Assembly: GCA_963709655.1 (NCBI GenBank)
Contig: CAVPXF010000017.1
Location: forward strand, 56,230 to 120,229
Origin: Roseiarcus sp963709655
GTDB lineage: Bacteria > Pseudomonadota > Alphaproteobacteria > Rhizobiales > Beijerinckiaceae
Reading direction: 5' to 3'
Length of the DNA: 64,000 nucleotides
The translations under genes were made by a program, and so were the position numbers. A model generated the notes under the pieces. It worked only from the letters and a program-made list of their open reading frames with translations, was not told the origin of the DNA and did no database searches. The first letter of the stretch is position 1, and every line of letters starts with the position of its first letter. Positions 17,507-26,635 of this stretch are shown here, one piece after another.

Positions 17507-17516
17507 AGACCCGCCG

Positions 17517-17993
17517 ATGATGTCAATGGAAAACGTGCAAAATACACATATGACCGCTGAGCACCGCGCGCTTCACATGGCCCTGATCGAGATCGTGGGC
17601 GTCATGAACGAGCCGCAGCGCGACGAAGCGCTGATCGCGGCGGCGGGCATTCGGCTCGACCGCGCCTTGTTTCCGCTCTTGATCGGCATCGAGCGCTTCG
17701 GCCCGGTCGGCGTCGTCGAACTCGCCGCCGGCGTGAACCGCGACCACACGACCGTCAGCCGCCAGCTCGGCAAGCTCGAAGGCCTGGGCCTCGTCAGGCG
17801 CGTGGAAAGCCCCGGCGACCGGCGCGCCCGCCGCGCCGTCGTGACGGCCGAGGGCAAGACGATGAGCGAGCGGATCAACGCGGCGCGGGAGGACATGTTT
17901 CGCTCGATATTCCGCGATTGGCCGCCCGAGGAGGTGTCGGAATTGACCCGGCTCATGCAAAAATTCGCCGTCGCGATGCGCGAACGGCGGTGA
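17517..17993 (+). CDS. MarR family transcriptional regulator
   Basis: A 158-residue winged-helix regulator. The MarR core is clear: LIGIERFGPVGVVELAAGVN, then RDHTTVSRQLGKLEGLGLVR (recognition helix), then RRVESPGDRRARRAVVTAEG (wing). The carboxyl end ELTRLMQKFAVAMRERR is the dimerisation helix. The likely effector is a phenolic or electrophile, given the divergent quinone-oxidoreductase gene. ATG at 17517 was chosen because it follows the dyad operator directly; other in-frame ATGs at 17526 and 17550 are possible. Confidence 0.9.
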   Translation: MMSMENVQNTHMTAEHRALHMALIEIVGVMNEPQRDEALIAAAGIRLDRALFPLLIGIERFGPVGVVELAAGVNRDHTTVSRQLGKLEGLGLVRRVESPGDRRARRAVVTAEGKTMSERINAAREDMFRSIFRDWPPEEVSELTRLMQKFAVAMRERR

Positions 17994-18042
17994 CCCGCCC
18001 CTCGCAAAACGCGCGGTTCAATGCGCAGAGGTTCATCGAGCG

Positions 18043-19582
18043 TCACGCGACAAACGCCTTCCGCCGGGCGCCCTCCTCCGCATGCCGGGCCATCCAGTCG
18101 GGCAGGAAGCTGAAGGCCTCGTTGAGGAGGTGCGGCGTGTGGAGGCCGGGCGAACTCGCGAAGCGCGCGCTCGAAATATGCGTCGAGCGCAGGCCGGTAG
18201 GTCGGATGGGCGCAATTGGCGATCACCGCCTCGGCCCGCCGCTTCGGCGACAGGCCGCGCAGATCCGCAAGCCCCTGCTCGGTGACGATCACCTGGACAT
18301 CGTGCTCGGTGTGGTCGACGTGGGTCGCCATCGGGACGATGCAGGAAATCGCGCCGTTCTTGGCGGTCGAAGGCGTCATGAAGATCGACAGATAGGCGTT
18401 GCGCGCGAAGTCCCCCGAGCCGCCGATGCCGTTCATGATCGACGTGCCGCGCACGTGGGTCGAATTGACGTTGCCGTAGATGTCGGCCTCGATCAGCCCG
18501 TTCATCGCAATCACGCCGATACGGCGGATGATCTCCGGATGATTGCTGATCTCCTGCGGCCGCAAGATCACCTTCTTGCGGTAGAGCGCGACGTCGCGAT
18601 TGAATTCGTGCGCCGCCTCGGGCGAGAGCGACACCGCGGTCGCCGAGGCGAATTCCATCTTGCCGGACTTGATCAGGTTCAGCATGCCGTCCTGCAACAC
18701 CTCGGTGTAGGCCGAGAGGTTCTCGAACGGCCCGTTTTGCAGCGCGTCCATCACCGCATTGGCGACATTGCCGACGCCCGACTGCAGCGGCAGCAGATTG
18801 GGCGGCAGCCGGCCTTTCTTCACTTCATGGCCGAGGAATTCGAGGATATGCCCGGCGATCGCGCGCGATGTCGCGTCCGTCGGCGTGAAAGCCGAATTGC
18901 GGTCGGCCGAATTGGTTTCGACGACGGCGATGACCTTCTCGGGGTCGCAGAAGAAATAGGGCTGGCCGATGCGGTCGTGGGCGGTGACCAGCGGAATCGG
19001 GCGACGGTGCGGCGGCAGGTCGGTGCCGTAGTAGATGTCGTGCATCCCCTCGAGCGCGAGGTTCTGCCAGCTATTGACCTCGAGGATGATCTTGTCGGCC
19101 TGGTCGAGCCAGGTCTTGTTGTTGCCGACCGACGAAGACGGGATCAGCCGGCCGTCCTCGAGCGCGCCCGCGACCTCGACCACCGCGACGTCGAGCTTGC
19201 CCAGGAAGCCGAACCAGACGAACTGCGCGACATGAGACAGGTGAATGTCGACATAGTCGAGCTCGCCGTCGTTGATGCGCTTGCGGCAGTTCGGGTCGGA
19301 TTGATAGGGCAGACGCAATTCGATGCCGTCGGCCTTGGCGAGCGCGCCGTCGAGTTCGGGCGCGGTCGAGGCGCCCGTCCAGACGCCGATCTTGAAATGC
19401 TCGCCCGCGGCGTGCTTCGCCTGCATCCGGGCGGCCAGCGCGACCGGCACGGCCTTCGGATACCCGGCGCCGGTAAACCCGGACATGCCGACGTGGTCGC
19501 CGTCGGAAATCAGCGCTGCGGCTTCGTCGGCGCTCATGATCTTGCAACGCAAGGCGGCGTTGCGGATGCGGCTCTCAGTCAT
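18043..19582 (-). CDS. Acetyl-CoA hydrolase / succinyl-CoA:carboxylate CoA-transferase, frameshifted near the C-terminus
   Basis: Transfers CoA between acyl-CoA and a carboxylate, or hydrolyses acetyl-CoA, through a glutamyl-CoA intermediate. Family blocks are present in order: HVGMSGFTGAGYPKAVPVAL, NSWQNLALEGMHDIYYG, VIAVVETNSADRNSAF (active-site region), LLPLQSGVGNVANAVM, NGIGGSGDFARNAYLSIF and VIVTEQGLADLRGLSPK. After about position 18155 the family tail (SPGLHTPHLLNEAFSF) continues only in another frame and stops at 18043. Deleting one T from GAGTTC (complement of 18152-18157) gives 512 residues, the normal length. ATG at 19582 was chosen because the conserved MTESRIRN-like start follows. 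Confidence 0.9.
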
Positions 19583-19944
19583 GATTCGTTGATCGCTCTC
19601 TTTGGCGCGCGTGATTCGTCCCCGCACGGGCGCGCTCTGTGCATAGCAACTATGGCGCTGGCGGGAATGCGACATTTGGTCTGGATTGCCTGGAATTCCC
19701 GCGGGCGGCGCGACCCGCCGCGGCGGCTTCGGTCAGGCCATGCAATTGAAGTCACAAACTTATGTCCATATTGATAGAGCCTTTTTAGGAATCCGTTCGG
19801 CCGCCTCCCGGGAGGCTTCGGCTGTCGTTGGGTCATGCGTTCACCGCATGGCGCCAATCCGGAAACCGCCGGGAGGGGCGAACCATCGCGCGCCGACGCG
19901 TCGCGTCGCGAAGCCCGCCTGACCGCGCGACGGCTGCGGCTGTG

Positions 19945-20703
19945 GCAATCCCGGGCGCAGAATCAACCTTTTCAAGGGGTTGCGACCGTTTTTCCGAGCG
20001 ATTGTCACGCCCAAGGCGGGCGCCATATTTCCCCCCGGCCTCGTCCTGAGGAGACCGCGATCCCCGGACTTTGATCCGGGGAGGCGTCTCGAAGGGCGCT
20101 CCCGTGGGCGCTGACGCCGGTGCGCGCTGCAGCGCCCTTCGAGACGCGCCGCCTACGGCGCCGCTCCTGAGGACGAGGTCGGCGGGCGGCCGTTGCGGGC
20201 GATTGGCGCCCGGCGAGGCGGCGGCTGCGGCTGCCGCAATCCCGGGCGCAGAATCAACCTTTTCAAGGTGTTGCGGCGGATTTTCCGGGCGAGCGGAACT
20301 CCATGGCCTGGCTGTCATGACAAGAACCTCATCCTGAGCTTGTCGAAGGATGATCCAGTGGGCGGGGGCGTTGGTGGGCGCTGGAGCGTCCTTCGAGACG
20401 CGCCGCCTACCGCGCCGCTCCTCAGGACGAGGTGGGTGGTCGGCGGTTGCGTTGGCGCCCGGCGAGGCGGCGGCTGCCGCAATCCCGGGCGCAGAATCAA
20501 TCTTTTCAAGGCGTTGCGACGGATTTTGCGGGCGAGTGTCGCCCGGCGAGGCGGCGAGCGGAAGCGCTCCGCCCTCGGGTCGAGGGGCGCCCGACGCGTC
20601 GCGCCGCGCAGCCCGCCTGACCGCGCGGCGACGGCCGCGGCTGCCGCAATCCCGGGCGCTGATTCAACCCTTTCAAGGTGTTGCGCCAGATTTTCCGGGC
20701 GAT
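19945..20703 (+). repeat. Dispersed ~58-bp repeat family (four copies here, a fifth at 21310-21368)
   Basis: Copies start at about 19945, 20236, 20479, 20646 and 21310. The shared core reads AATCCCGGGCGCAGAATCAA, then CCTTTTCAAGG-N-GTTGCG, then GATTTTNCGGGCGA. CAGAATCAA alternates with CTGATTCAA in the later two copies. The core contains an internal ACCTT-TTC-AAGGT hairpin and CCCGGG. All five copies are in the same orientation. The function is unknown; the layout resembles a non-autonomous mobile or recombinogenic unit. Confidence 0.75.
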
Positions 20704-20812
20704 TGTCGCTGGGCGAGGCGGCGAGCGGAAGCGCTCCGCATTCGGGTCGAGGGGCGCCCCCACACGTCGCGCCGCGCAGCCCGCCTGACCGCGCGGCGAG
20801 GCCTGCGGCTGT
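20479..20812 (+). repeat. Near-tandem 167-bp direct duplication
   Basis: The block starting at 20479 is repeated from 20646. Each unit has the dispersed core, then GGCGAGGCGGCGAGCGGAAG, then CGGGTCGAGGGGCGCCC, and ends with CGCAGCCCGCCTGACCGCGC. An older, partial copy of the second half lies at about 19885-19944. Differences of a few percent between units indicate an ancient or diverging duplication. Confidence 0.7.
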
Positions 20813-20871
20813 CGGATTTTCTTAGGGAGTAAGCAAGGCGAGAAGGTGAGGCGAGGGCTACGGACACAAAA

Positions 20872-21306
20872 ATGCAGTCCTCAGCCTTGTTGAGCGAGGC
20901 GGCGAAGCGCGGTCTTTCCATATACAATCGGTTCAAGAAAGAGGATATCGTCGCTATAGTTAGTGCGAATATAGCTCGCGAAACTCATCTGATGACCGAT
21001 GAAGCTGGGCATTACATCAAGGTAGGCAAAGAGTTCGCGGATCACGGAGCGAGTAGATCATTCGCGCGAGGAATACGCCTACACCGACCGCGTTACCGGA
21101 ACCGTTATCAGCACAAACACCGTCGAGGGTTATTACAGCATCTACAAGCGCGGCATGATCGGCATCTATCAGCATTGCGCCGAGAAGCATCTGCACCGCT
21201 ATCTGGCGGAATTCGATTTCCGCTATAGCAATCGGGTGAAGCGTGGCATACATGACGGGCGGGCGATCTTGCTCTTAAGGGTGTCGTTGGGAAGCGTCTC
21301 ACCGAT
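20872..21306 (+). pseudogene. IS1595-family (ISXO2-like) transposase remnant
   Basis: It encodes in pieces the carboxyl half of a DDE transposase of the ISXO2 type: IVSANIARETHLMTDEAGHY (second catalytic Asp), KVGKEFADHG, then in another frame DHSREEYAYTD, STNTVEGYYSIYKRG and HLHRYLAEFDFRYSNR, and in a third frame DLALKGVVGKRLTDE. Two frameshifts (about 21045 and 21265) and loss of the amino half with the first Asp show it is dead. A copy of the dispersed 58-bp repeat begins at the broken right end. No terminal inverted repeats were found. Confidence 0.8.
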
Positions 21307-21430
21307 GAAGTCAATCCCGGGCGCTGATTCAACCTTTTCAAGGCGTTGCGGCGGGTTTTGCGGGCGAGCTGAACTCCATCGTCGGACTGTCATAAGAAGA
21401 GCCTCATCTTGATCCCCGGGTCCAGCCCTA

Positions 21431-21690
21431 TGAGATTCACACGTCTCCCGCAGTTCGCTGCCGCCATGCCCGACGCGCGGAGGGCGGCTTCCTCCCCCCT
21501 TGTGGGGGAGGATTGAGGAGGGGGGTCGCGCCGAGCTCTGAAAGTTTGGAGCCGTTCCAGTCCCAAATGAGAAGGCAGCGCGACCCCCCACCCTGTCCCG
21601 CCCCCACAAGGGGGGCGGGGACCCTAACGACGCCGGTCGAGTGGCTCCCGCCCGCCAAGAGATGTGTGCATGTCGTAGGGTCCAGCCCGG
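21431..21690. repeat. Palindromic intergenic element, copy A
   Basis: A ~250-base element whose halves are inverted relative to each other. The left arm has CTCCCCCCTTGTGGGGGAGG then GAGGAGGGGGGTCGCGCC; the right arm has GCGCGACCCCCCACCCTGTC then CCCCCACAAGGGGGGCGGGG. The outer ends also mirror each other (TGAGATTCACACGTCTC against AGAGATGTGTGCATGTC). A second full copy is at 31838-32060 and a single arm at 31630-31680. The size and symmetry are MITE-like; mobility is not shown. Confidence 0.7.
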
Positions 21691-22259
21691 GGATGTCGAA
21701 GGATGATCCCGTTGGCGAGGGCGTTGGTGCGCGCTGGAGCGTCCTTCGACAAGCTCAGGAAGAGGGCTGAGTGCGCCGGCCTGGGGTTTTGCGGGCGACC
21801 GCGACTCCCAGGCCGCGCTGCGGCGCGCCCCCGCGACCGGGCTTCGCTCATCATCGCATCATTTTGCAACGCCTGAATTGCCTTCACTCCACGCCACGCC
21901 GGACTTCGCCGCCGCCAACCCCATTGCGGCCCGGCCTATGGCGCATGCCGGACGCCTTTCGTTTTCGAGATTCAGAATAGCCGCGATTGCCTCCGATGTA
22001 CATGATTTGTTCTCGATCGTCTTGTCTTGGTAAAAAGACAGGAGTTGAGGCGTCGGCCCCAACGGTCCACTTGACCATGTCGACCCGCAAGCTGCCGCTC
22101 AGGCTGAAACCTGCGGCTCCGCGGCCTATTGTCCTACGCGCGGCGCCAATTCCAAGTTTGTGGCCAAGATGCTATGAACCGCCGCCGTTCGGGCGAGACC
22201 CCGGCCGGCGCGAAAAGGACGTCGAGGCGGCGCCTCGGCGTCACATAGGAGAATGTTTG
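21691..22259. other. Intergenic region before the ABC exporter
   Basis: About 570 bases without a recognised gene. The left end holds another partial palindromic repeat (GTCGAAGGATGATCCCGTTG to CGTCCTTCGACAAGCTCAGG, 21697-21762). The rest, including a moderately AT-rich stretch at 21960-22060, may contain the exporter promoter. The frame of the exporter stays open through part of it, but that reading has no family similarity. Confidence 0.4.
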
Positions 22260-24047
22260 GTGTTTTGGCGCTCGATCCGTGGTCGCATAGAGTCGGTTCT
22301 GACCGCTCCGTCGAACGCTACCCTTCGACGGCTGCTGCTCGACCAGGGAACGAAACACTGGAAAGGTTACGTCGTTGCTTTCGCCATGATGGGTCTGATC
22401 GCGCTGACCACATCTCTTTCGGCATGGATCATTGGCAAGATCGTTGACAAGATTTTTGTCGCCAGGAACATCAAAGCTGTCTGGGAAATCACTGCGGCAA
22501 TCGTGACGATCTACGCGGTCAAGGGCTTTGCCACCTATGGGCAGCAGGTTGTCCTCTCTAAAGTCGCAAACGCGATCGTAGCCGAGGTGCAGAAGCGCAT
22601 CTTCGACCAGATGTTGAGAATGAAAGTCAAATACTTTAGCCAATCGCATTCGTCCGAATTCATGACAAGGCAGGCCTTCATCGCTCAATCGGCAAGCAAC
22701 GCACTCAATCTTTTAGTTACGACATTATCTCGAGACGCGCTCACGATCGTCGGCCTTGTGATCGTGATGGTGTCCCAGGATCCCCTGCTCTCGCTGTTTT
22801 CCCTGATGTTCGTGCCCCTCGCGATTTTCGGCGTGCGCAAGATCAGCAATCGCGTGCGGGGAATCATGGCGACCGAATTCCAAGGCGCGATGCGAATGAT
22901 GGAGTCCCTGCAAGAGACGGCTCAGGGAATCCGGATCGTCAAGGCGTTCACGCTCGAAGGTTTCATGCGCGCCCGCCAGGCAACGGCGATTGAAAGCATC
23001 GAAGCCGCTTCCAACAAGCTCGCCAGGGTCAGCTCGCGCACCAGCCCGATCATGGAGAGTCTGGGCGGTTTCGCTATTGCCGCAGTCGTTCTCTACAGCG
23101 GCTACAATGTCATCATTCGCGGTAACCAGCCTGGAGGGCTATTCTCATTCATTACCTCGGTGATTATGCTTTATGAACCGCTGAAGCGGGTGGCGCGGTT
23201 GCACGTCGACCTTTCCTCGTCCCTTTTCGGCGTCGGCATGCTGTACGACTTCCTGGACGAGAAGGAATACGAAGAAGACGCGCCGGGCTGCCCCGAGCTT
23301 CGGATCGGGGCCGGACGTATCGAATTCAGGGACGTGGTCTTCGGTTATCGTGCGGAGGAGCGGGTGCTCCATTCGGTGAGTTTCGTCGCCCAGCCGGGAA
23401 TGACCACTGCGCTCGTCGGGCGTTCGGGCGGCGGCAAGTCCACGGTGATGAACCTGATCCTGCGACTCTACGACATCGAATCTGGCGAGATCCTCTGTGA
23501 CGGAGTCGATATCTCGACCGTGACGCGCAATTCGGTCCGCCGGCAAATCGGCTACGTGGCGCAGGAAAACTTTCTGTTCAAGGGGTCGGTGCGCGACAAC
23601 ATCGCCATGGGCCGCCCGGGAGCCTCGGAGGAGGAGATCGTCGCCGCGGCCAAGGCCGCTTATGCGCACGACTTCATCATGGATTTCGAGCGCGGCTACG
23701 ATACGCCCTGCGGCGAGCACGGCATGCAGCTTTCCGGCGGACAGCGCCAGCGCATCGCCATCGCTCGAGCGTTTCTCAAGGATGCGCCGGTCATCCTGCT
23801 CGACGAGGCGACGTCCGCCCTCGATTCGGAGTCCGAGCAGGCGATCCAGAAGGCGCTGCACACCTTGTGTGAAGGGCGGACGACCATTGTCATCGCCCAC
23901 CGCCTGTCGACGGTCGCCCAGGCCGACGAGATCTGCGTGATCGACCATGGCCGAATCGTGGAGCGCGGCCGCCACCGCGACCTCCTGGCGCAGGGCCGCA
24001 CATACAGCCTGATCGCCAAGACCCAGTTCCCGCGCGACGCGGCGTGA
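22260..24047 (+). CDS. ABC exporter, fused membrane and ATPase domains (MsbA-like)
   Basis: About 595 residues. It has an ABC_membrane domain with six helices (about residues 25-310, including the EFQGAMRMMESLQETAQGIR coupling region) followed by an ATPase domain with Walker A GRSGGGKST, Q-loop VAQENFLFKGSVRDNI, signature LSGGQRQRIAIARAFLK, Walker B VILLDEATSALD and switch IAHRLST. It is similar in architecture and length to MsbA lipid A flippases and related lipid or peptide exporters. The start is GTG at 22260 (or TTG 22257) because TAGGAGA lies just upstream; the open frame before it is not conserved. Nearby LPS genes suggest, but do not prove, a lipid or glycan substrate. Confidence 0.85.
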   Translation: MFWRSIRGRIESVLTAPSNATLRRLLLDQGTKHWKGYVVAFAMMGLIALTTSLSAWIIGKIVDKIFVARNIKAVWEITAAIVTIYAVKGFATYGQQVVLSKVANAIVAEVQKRIFDQMLRMKVKYFSQSHSSEFMTRQAFIAQSASNALNLLVTTLSRDALTIVGLVIVMVSQDPLLSLFSLMFVPLAIFGVRKISNRVRGIMATEFQGAMRMMESLQETAQGIRIVKAFTLEGFMRARQATAIESIEAASNKLARVSSRTSPIMESLGGFAIAAVVLYSGYNVIIRGNQPGGLFSFITSVIMLYEPLKRVARLHVDLSSSLFGVGMLYDFLDEKEYEEDAPGCPELRIGAGRIEFRDVVFGYRAEERVLHSVSFVAQPGMTTALVGRSGGGKSTVMNLILRLYDIESGEILCDGVDISTVTRNSVRRQIGYVAQENFLFKGSVRDNIAMGRPGASEEEIVAAAKAAYAHDFIMDFERGYDTPCGEHGMQLSGGQRQRIAIARAFLKDAPVILLDEATSALDSESEQAIQKALHTLCEGRTTIVIAHRLSTVAQADEICVIDHGRIVERGRHRDLLAQGRTYSLIAKTQFPRDAA

Positions 24048-24176
24048 AGCCGGGCGACAAAGCCTCGCCGGCTTGCCCTGCCGAGACATGGGCTTTCTAC
24101 GAAAGCGTGCGTTAGGGTCCGGTCATATGTCCGCCGTCATGAGGACACGGCCTCCGCTCGGCCCGCCGCGGCTTCC

Positions 24177-25384
24177 TCAGCGCGCCGCCATCGGCTCAGC
24201 GCTCGGCCCGGATCCGTCCTCGCTCGCCTCGGCGGCCTCGATCAGTTCCGCCATGGCGCAGGTGATATGGTAGAGGGAGCTGCCGGGCGCAGGCTCGTCG
24301 ACCCAGGCGCCGTCCGCCTTGAGCTTGTCGCGCCAGGCGCCGCGCGCCGGGGTGTCAAGATACTGGACGAGGCTGGCATAGGCCGCCGCCGCCTCCTGAC
24401 GCTCCTCCGCTTCGCCGGTGCGCCGGTAGCGGGCGAGCGCGGCTTTCAGCCGCTCCGACTGCGGCCACAGACGCGCCGACGGATTGCGGATCGAGCCGTC
24501 GGTCCTGATCTCATTGACCGCGACGCCCCGCACGGCGTCGAGGCCGTGGCGGCGGCCGAAGCGAACGAGCCCGTCCGAAATGCGGGTCGCCTCCGGAAAG
24601 CCCCACTGAGCCAGCCTTTCGTACAGCCAGGCCCACTCGAAGCAATGGCCGGGCTCGACGACATCGCCCTCCTCGCCATCGATCGGATTGAGATCGGCGT
24701 CGAAAACCTCGATCAGCGCGCCGGTCTCGCGATGCAGGAACGATCGGGCGCACAAGCGCGCGACGTGCTCGGCGTCGCGCCGCCAGCGCGGGTTCCCGCT
24801 CAGGGTGTAGAGCGCGATGAAGCTCTCCAGCAAATGCATGTGCGGGTTCTGGCGATAGGGAGGGCAAGTTGCGATGTCGCCCTCATGATAGCCGCCGTGG
24901 GGCAGGCGCCACTCAGCGTCGAGCGCGTCGTCGAGCGCCTCGGCGACCGCGAAGAGCTCCGGGCGTCCCAGCGCTTTGGCGGCGTAGGCGAGCGCGAGCA
25001 GCATGAAGGCCTGGTCGTAAAGATCGGCGCGGTCGTCAAACACCTCGCCGTCGGGGCCGAAGCGGTGAATGTAGAGCCCGTCCGCGCGGCGACCGCGCGC
25101 GACGAGAAAATCGATGTTCGCCTCGACCATGGGCGCCACGGTCCGCTCCACCCCAGCCGGCCGATTTCGCAATAGGAGAAGACGTGTCGGGCCTGGACGA
25201 ACAGCCGATGCGGGCAAGCATCTTTTTCGCCGCGAATCGACATGCGCTCGGGGAACAGCGGCGCGCCGCGATCGAGGTCCGAACGCCAGCGGTGCGCGGC
25301 GTCGAACAGCCAGTCGCGGGCATTGCGGGCCATGTCGTTCAGCGTCGTCGTCGGTTCGAAGCCCGACCTCGGGGCAGCGTTCAT
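24177..25384 (-). CDS. AGE-family (N-acylglucosamine 2-epimerase) sugar epimerase/isomerase, frameshifted
   Basis: An (alpha/alpha)6-barrel protein of the AGE superfamily, acting on mannose, glucose or N-acyl-hexosamines. Recognisable blocks are DWLFDAAHRWRSDLDRG, HVFSYCEIGRLG, GLYIHRFGPDGEVFDDRADL, YDQAFMLLALAYAAKALGR, NPHMHLLESFIALY, VVEPGHCFEWAWLYERLA and a closing YHITCAMAELIEAA. The His residues in HMHLLE and GHCFEW are the family's catalytic ones. The first ~80 residues are in a different frame; restoring one G in the minus-strand GGGG run (25151-25154) gives 402 residues. It is adjacent to the heptose genes, 17 bases downstream of the HddC-GmhB fusion, so probably co-transcribed. Confidence 0.85.
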
Positions 25385-25400
25385 CGGATCGCTCGCTCGC

Positions 25401-26635
25401 TTACAGGCTTCCGCTCGCCGCCGCCAAATCCGCAGGCAGCGGCCGGATCGATTGCAGGAAATCGACGAGATGTCCGCCCTTGAACAAATGGCCCGGCAGA
25501 CCGGCGGCCGCCGCCGCCTCGATGTCGCTCGGCTTGTCGCCGATCAGGAAGCTTCCGTCTCGCTCGACCGGCCAATGTTCGAAGAGATCGATGATCATGC
25601 CCGGAGAGGGCTTGCGCCAGGGATGGGCCGCCCGATAAGCCTCGATGCGCCCCGCCGAATGAAAAGGGCAGTATCGCCAGTCGTCGACCGACGCGCCGGA
25701 CGCGGACAGTTCCCGCGCCATCCAGCGGTGCAGCGCGACGACGTCGCTCTCGCCATAGAGCCCTCTGGCGACGCCCGACTGGTTTGTCACGACGAACACA
25801 TAATAGCCGGCGTCGTTGAGACGCTTCACGGCCTCCGGCGCCCCCGCGATCCATTCGATTTGTTCTGGCGTATGGATGTAGCCGCGATCGACGTTGAGGA
25901 CGCCGTCACGGTCGAGAAAGACGGCCGGACGACGGCGGCGGCGCGAAACGACCTCCGCCGCAGTCGCGAGCGTCTCGGGGGCGCCGATGTCGATGAAGAC
26001 CCCCGAGTACGGATACCCGCGCAAGGCCCGCCGTGAGGCGAGCCCCGGCAAAACCTCGGCCTCGAGCGAGCACGGCGCGCCAAAGCCATCGAAGATGCGA
26101 CGCGTCAAATAGGAAACGCCGCCGTTGATCAGAGGCGCGGCGGTCGGCGTCCCGGGGAACGGATCGCGCGCACGAAGCCCCCCTCCAGTTCGACCGCGTC
26201 AAACCGCTCGGGCGAGGCGAGCGGCCGCAAGGCCAGCGCGGCGACGGCGTTGTCGCGCCGCGCGCGGGACAAAAGATCGAGCCAGTTGAAGTCGAACCAA
26301 CTGTCGCCGTTGAGCAGGAGAAAATCGTCCCTCAGGCGGTCCCGGGCATAAGCAAGGGCGCCGCCGGTCCCGAGCGGGGTCGGCGCGATCGAGAGTTCGA
26401 CCCGACAGGGGAAGCGCTGCTCGATCCGACGCTCGGACAAGAACCCGCAGACGAGCTGGCGCCCGCGTCCGGCAATCAGCAGGATCTCGTCAAATCCGCG
26501 CCGATTGGCTTCGCCGATCAGCGTTTCGAGAAACGGCGCTCCGCCGAGGTCAAGGAGCGCCTTCGGCGCGGTTTCGGATATCTGGCCGGGTCGGCTCTCG
26601 AAGTCTCCGACGAGGATTGCGCATTGATTGGACAA
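25401..26635 (-). CDS. Nucleotidyltransferase-like / heptose-bisphosphate phosphatase fusion (HddC-GmhB type), frameshifted
   Basis: A two-domain protein of about 411 residues once a missing G is restored at 26151-26153. Residues ~1-210 resemble sugar-1-phosphate nucleotidyltransferases (PKALLDLGGAPFLETLI, GTGGALAYARD, LLLNGDSWFD, then GAPETLATAAEVV). Residues ~215-411 are a HAD-IIIA phosphatase like GmhB (VFLDRDGVLNVDRGYIHTP, VVTNQSGVARGLY, WRKPSPGMI, FLIGDKPSDIEAA), which removes the 7-phosphate from heptose-1,7-bisphosphate. The glycine-rich nucleotide loop is altered (ILVGDFESRPG rather than the LAGGxGTR form), and the second Cys-x-Cys of the GmhB zinc site is absent (AHPWRKP). Start TTG at 26635, preceded by GGAGA. 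It is divergent from hldE, which supplies the substrate. Confidence 0.85.

Larger units (their letters stand above)
19583..20871. other. Gene-free, repeat-filled region
   Basis: 1.29 kb with no supportable gene. Open frames here are low-complexity Arg/Pro/Ala readings of repeats. It contains four copies of a ~58-base unit, a near-tandem 167-base duplication, and palindromes with CTTCGAGACGCGCCGCCTAC words typical of rhizobial intergenic repeats (for example 20082-20150 and 20380-20415). These are annotated separately. The right edge abuts an IS1595-like remnant. Confidence 0.6.

Noticed and set aside
17573..18042. Extension of the CoA-transferase frame leftward across the MarR gene
   Set aside because: Arises only because the frame break at ~18153 hides the real stop at 18043. 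The extension has no family similarity and runs antisense through a well-supported regulator gene.
19890..20820. Repeat array considered as a CRISPR
   Set aside because: Spacing between copies is irregular (291, 243, 167 bases), intervals themselves repeat, units are ~58 bp and diverged, and no cas gene is nearby.
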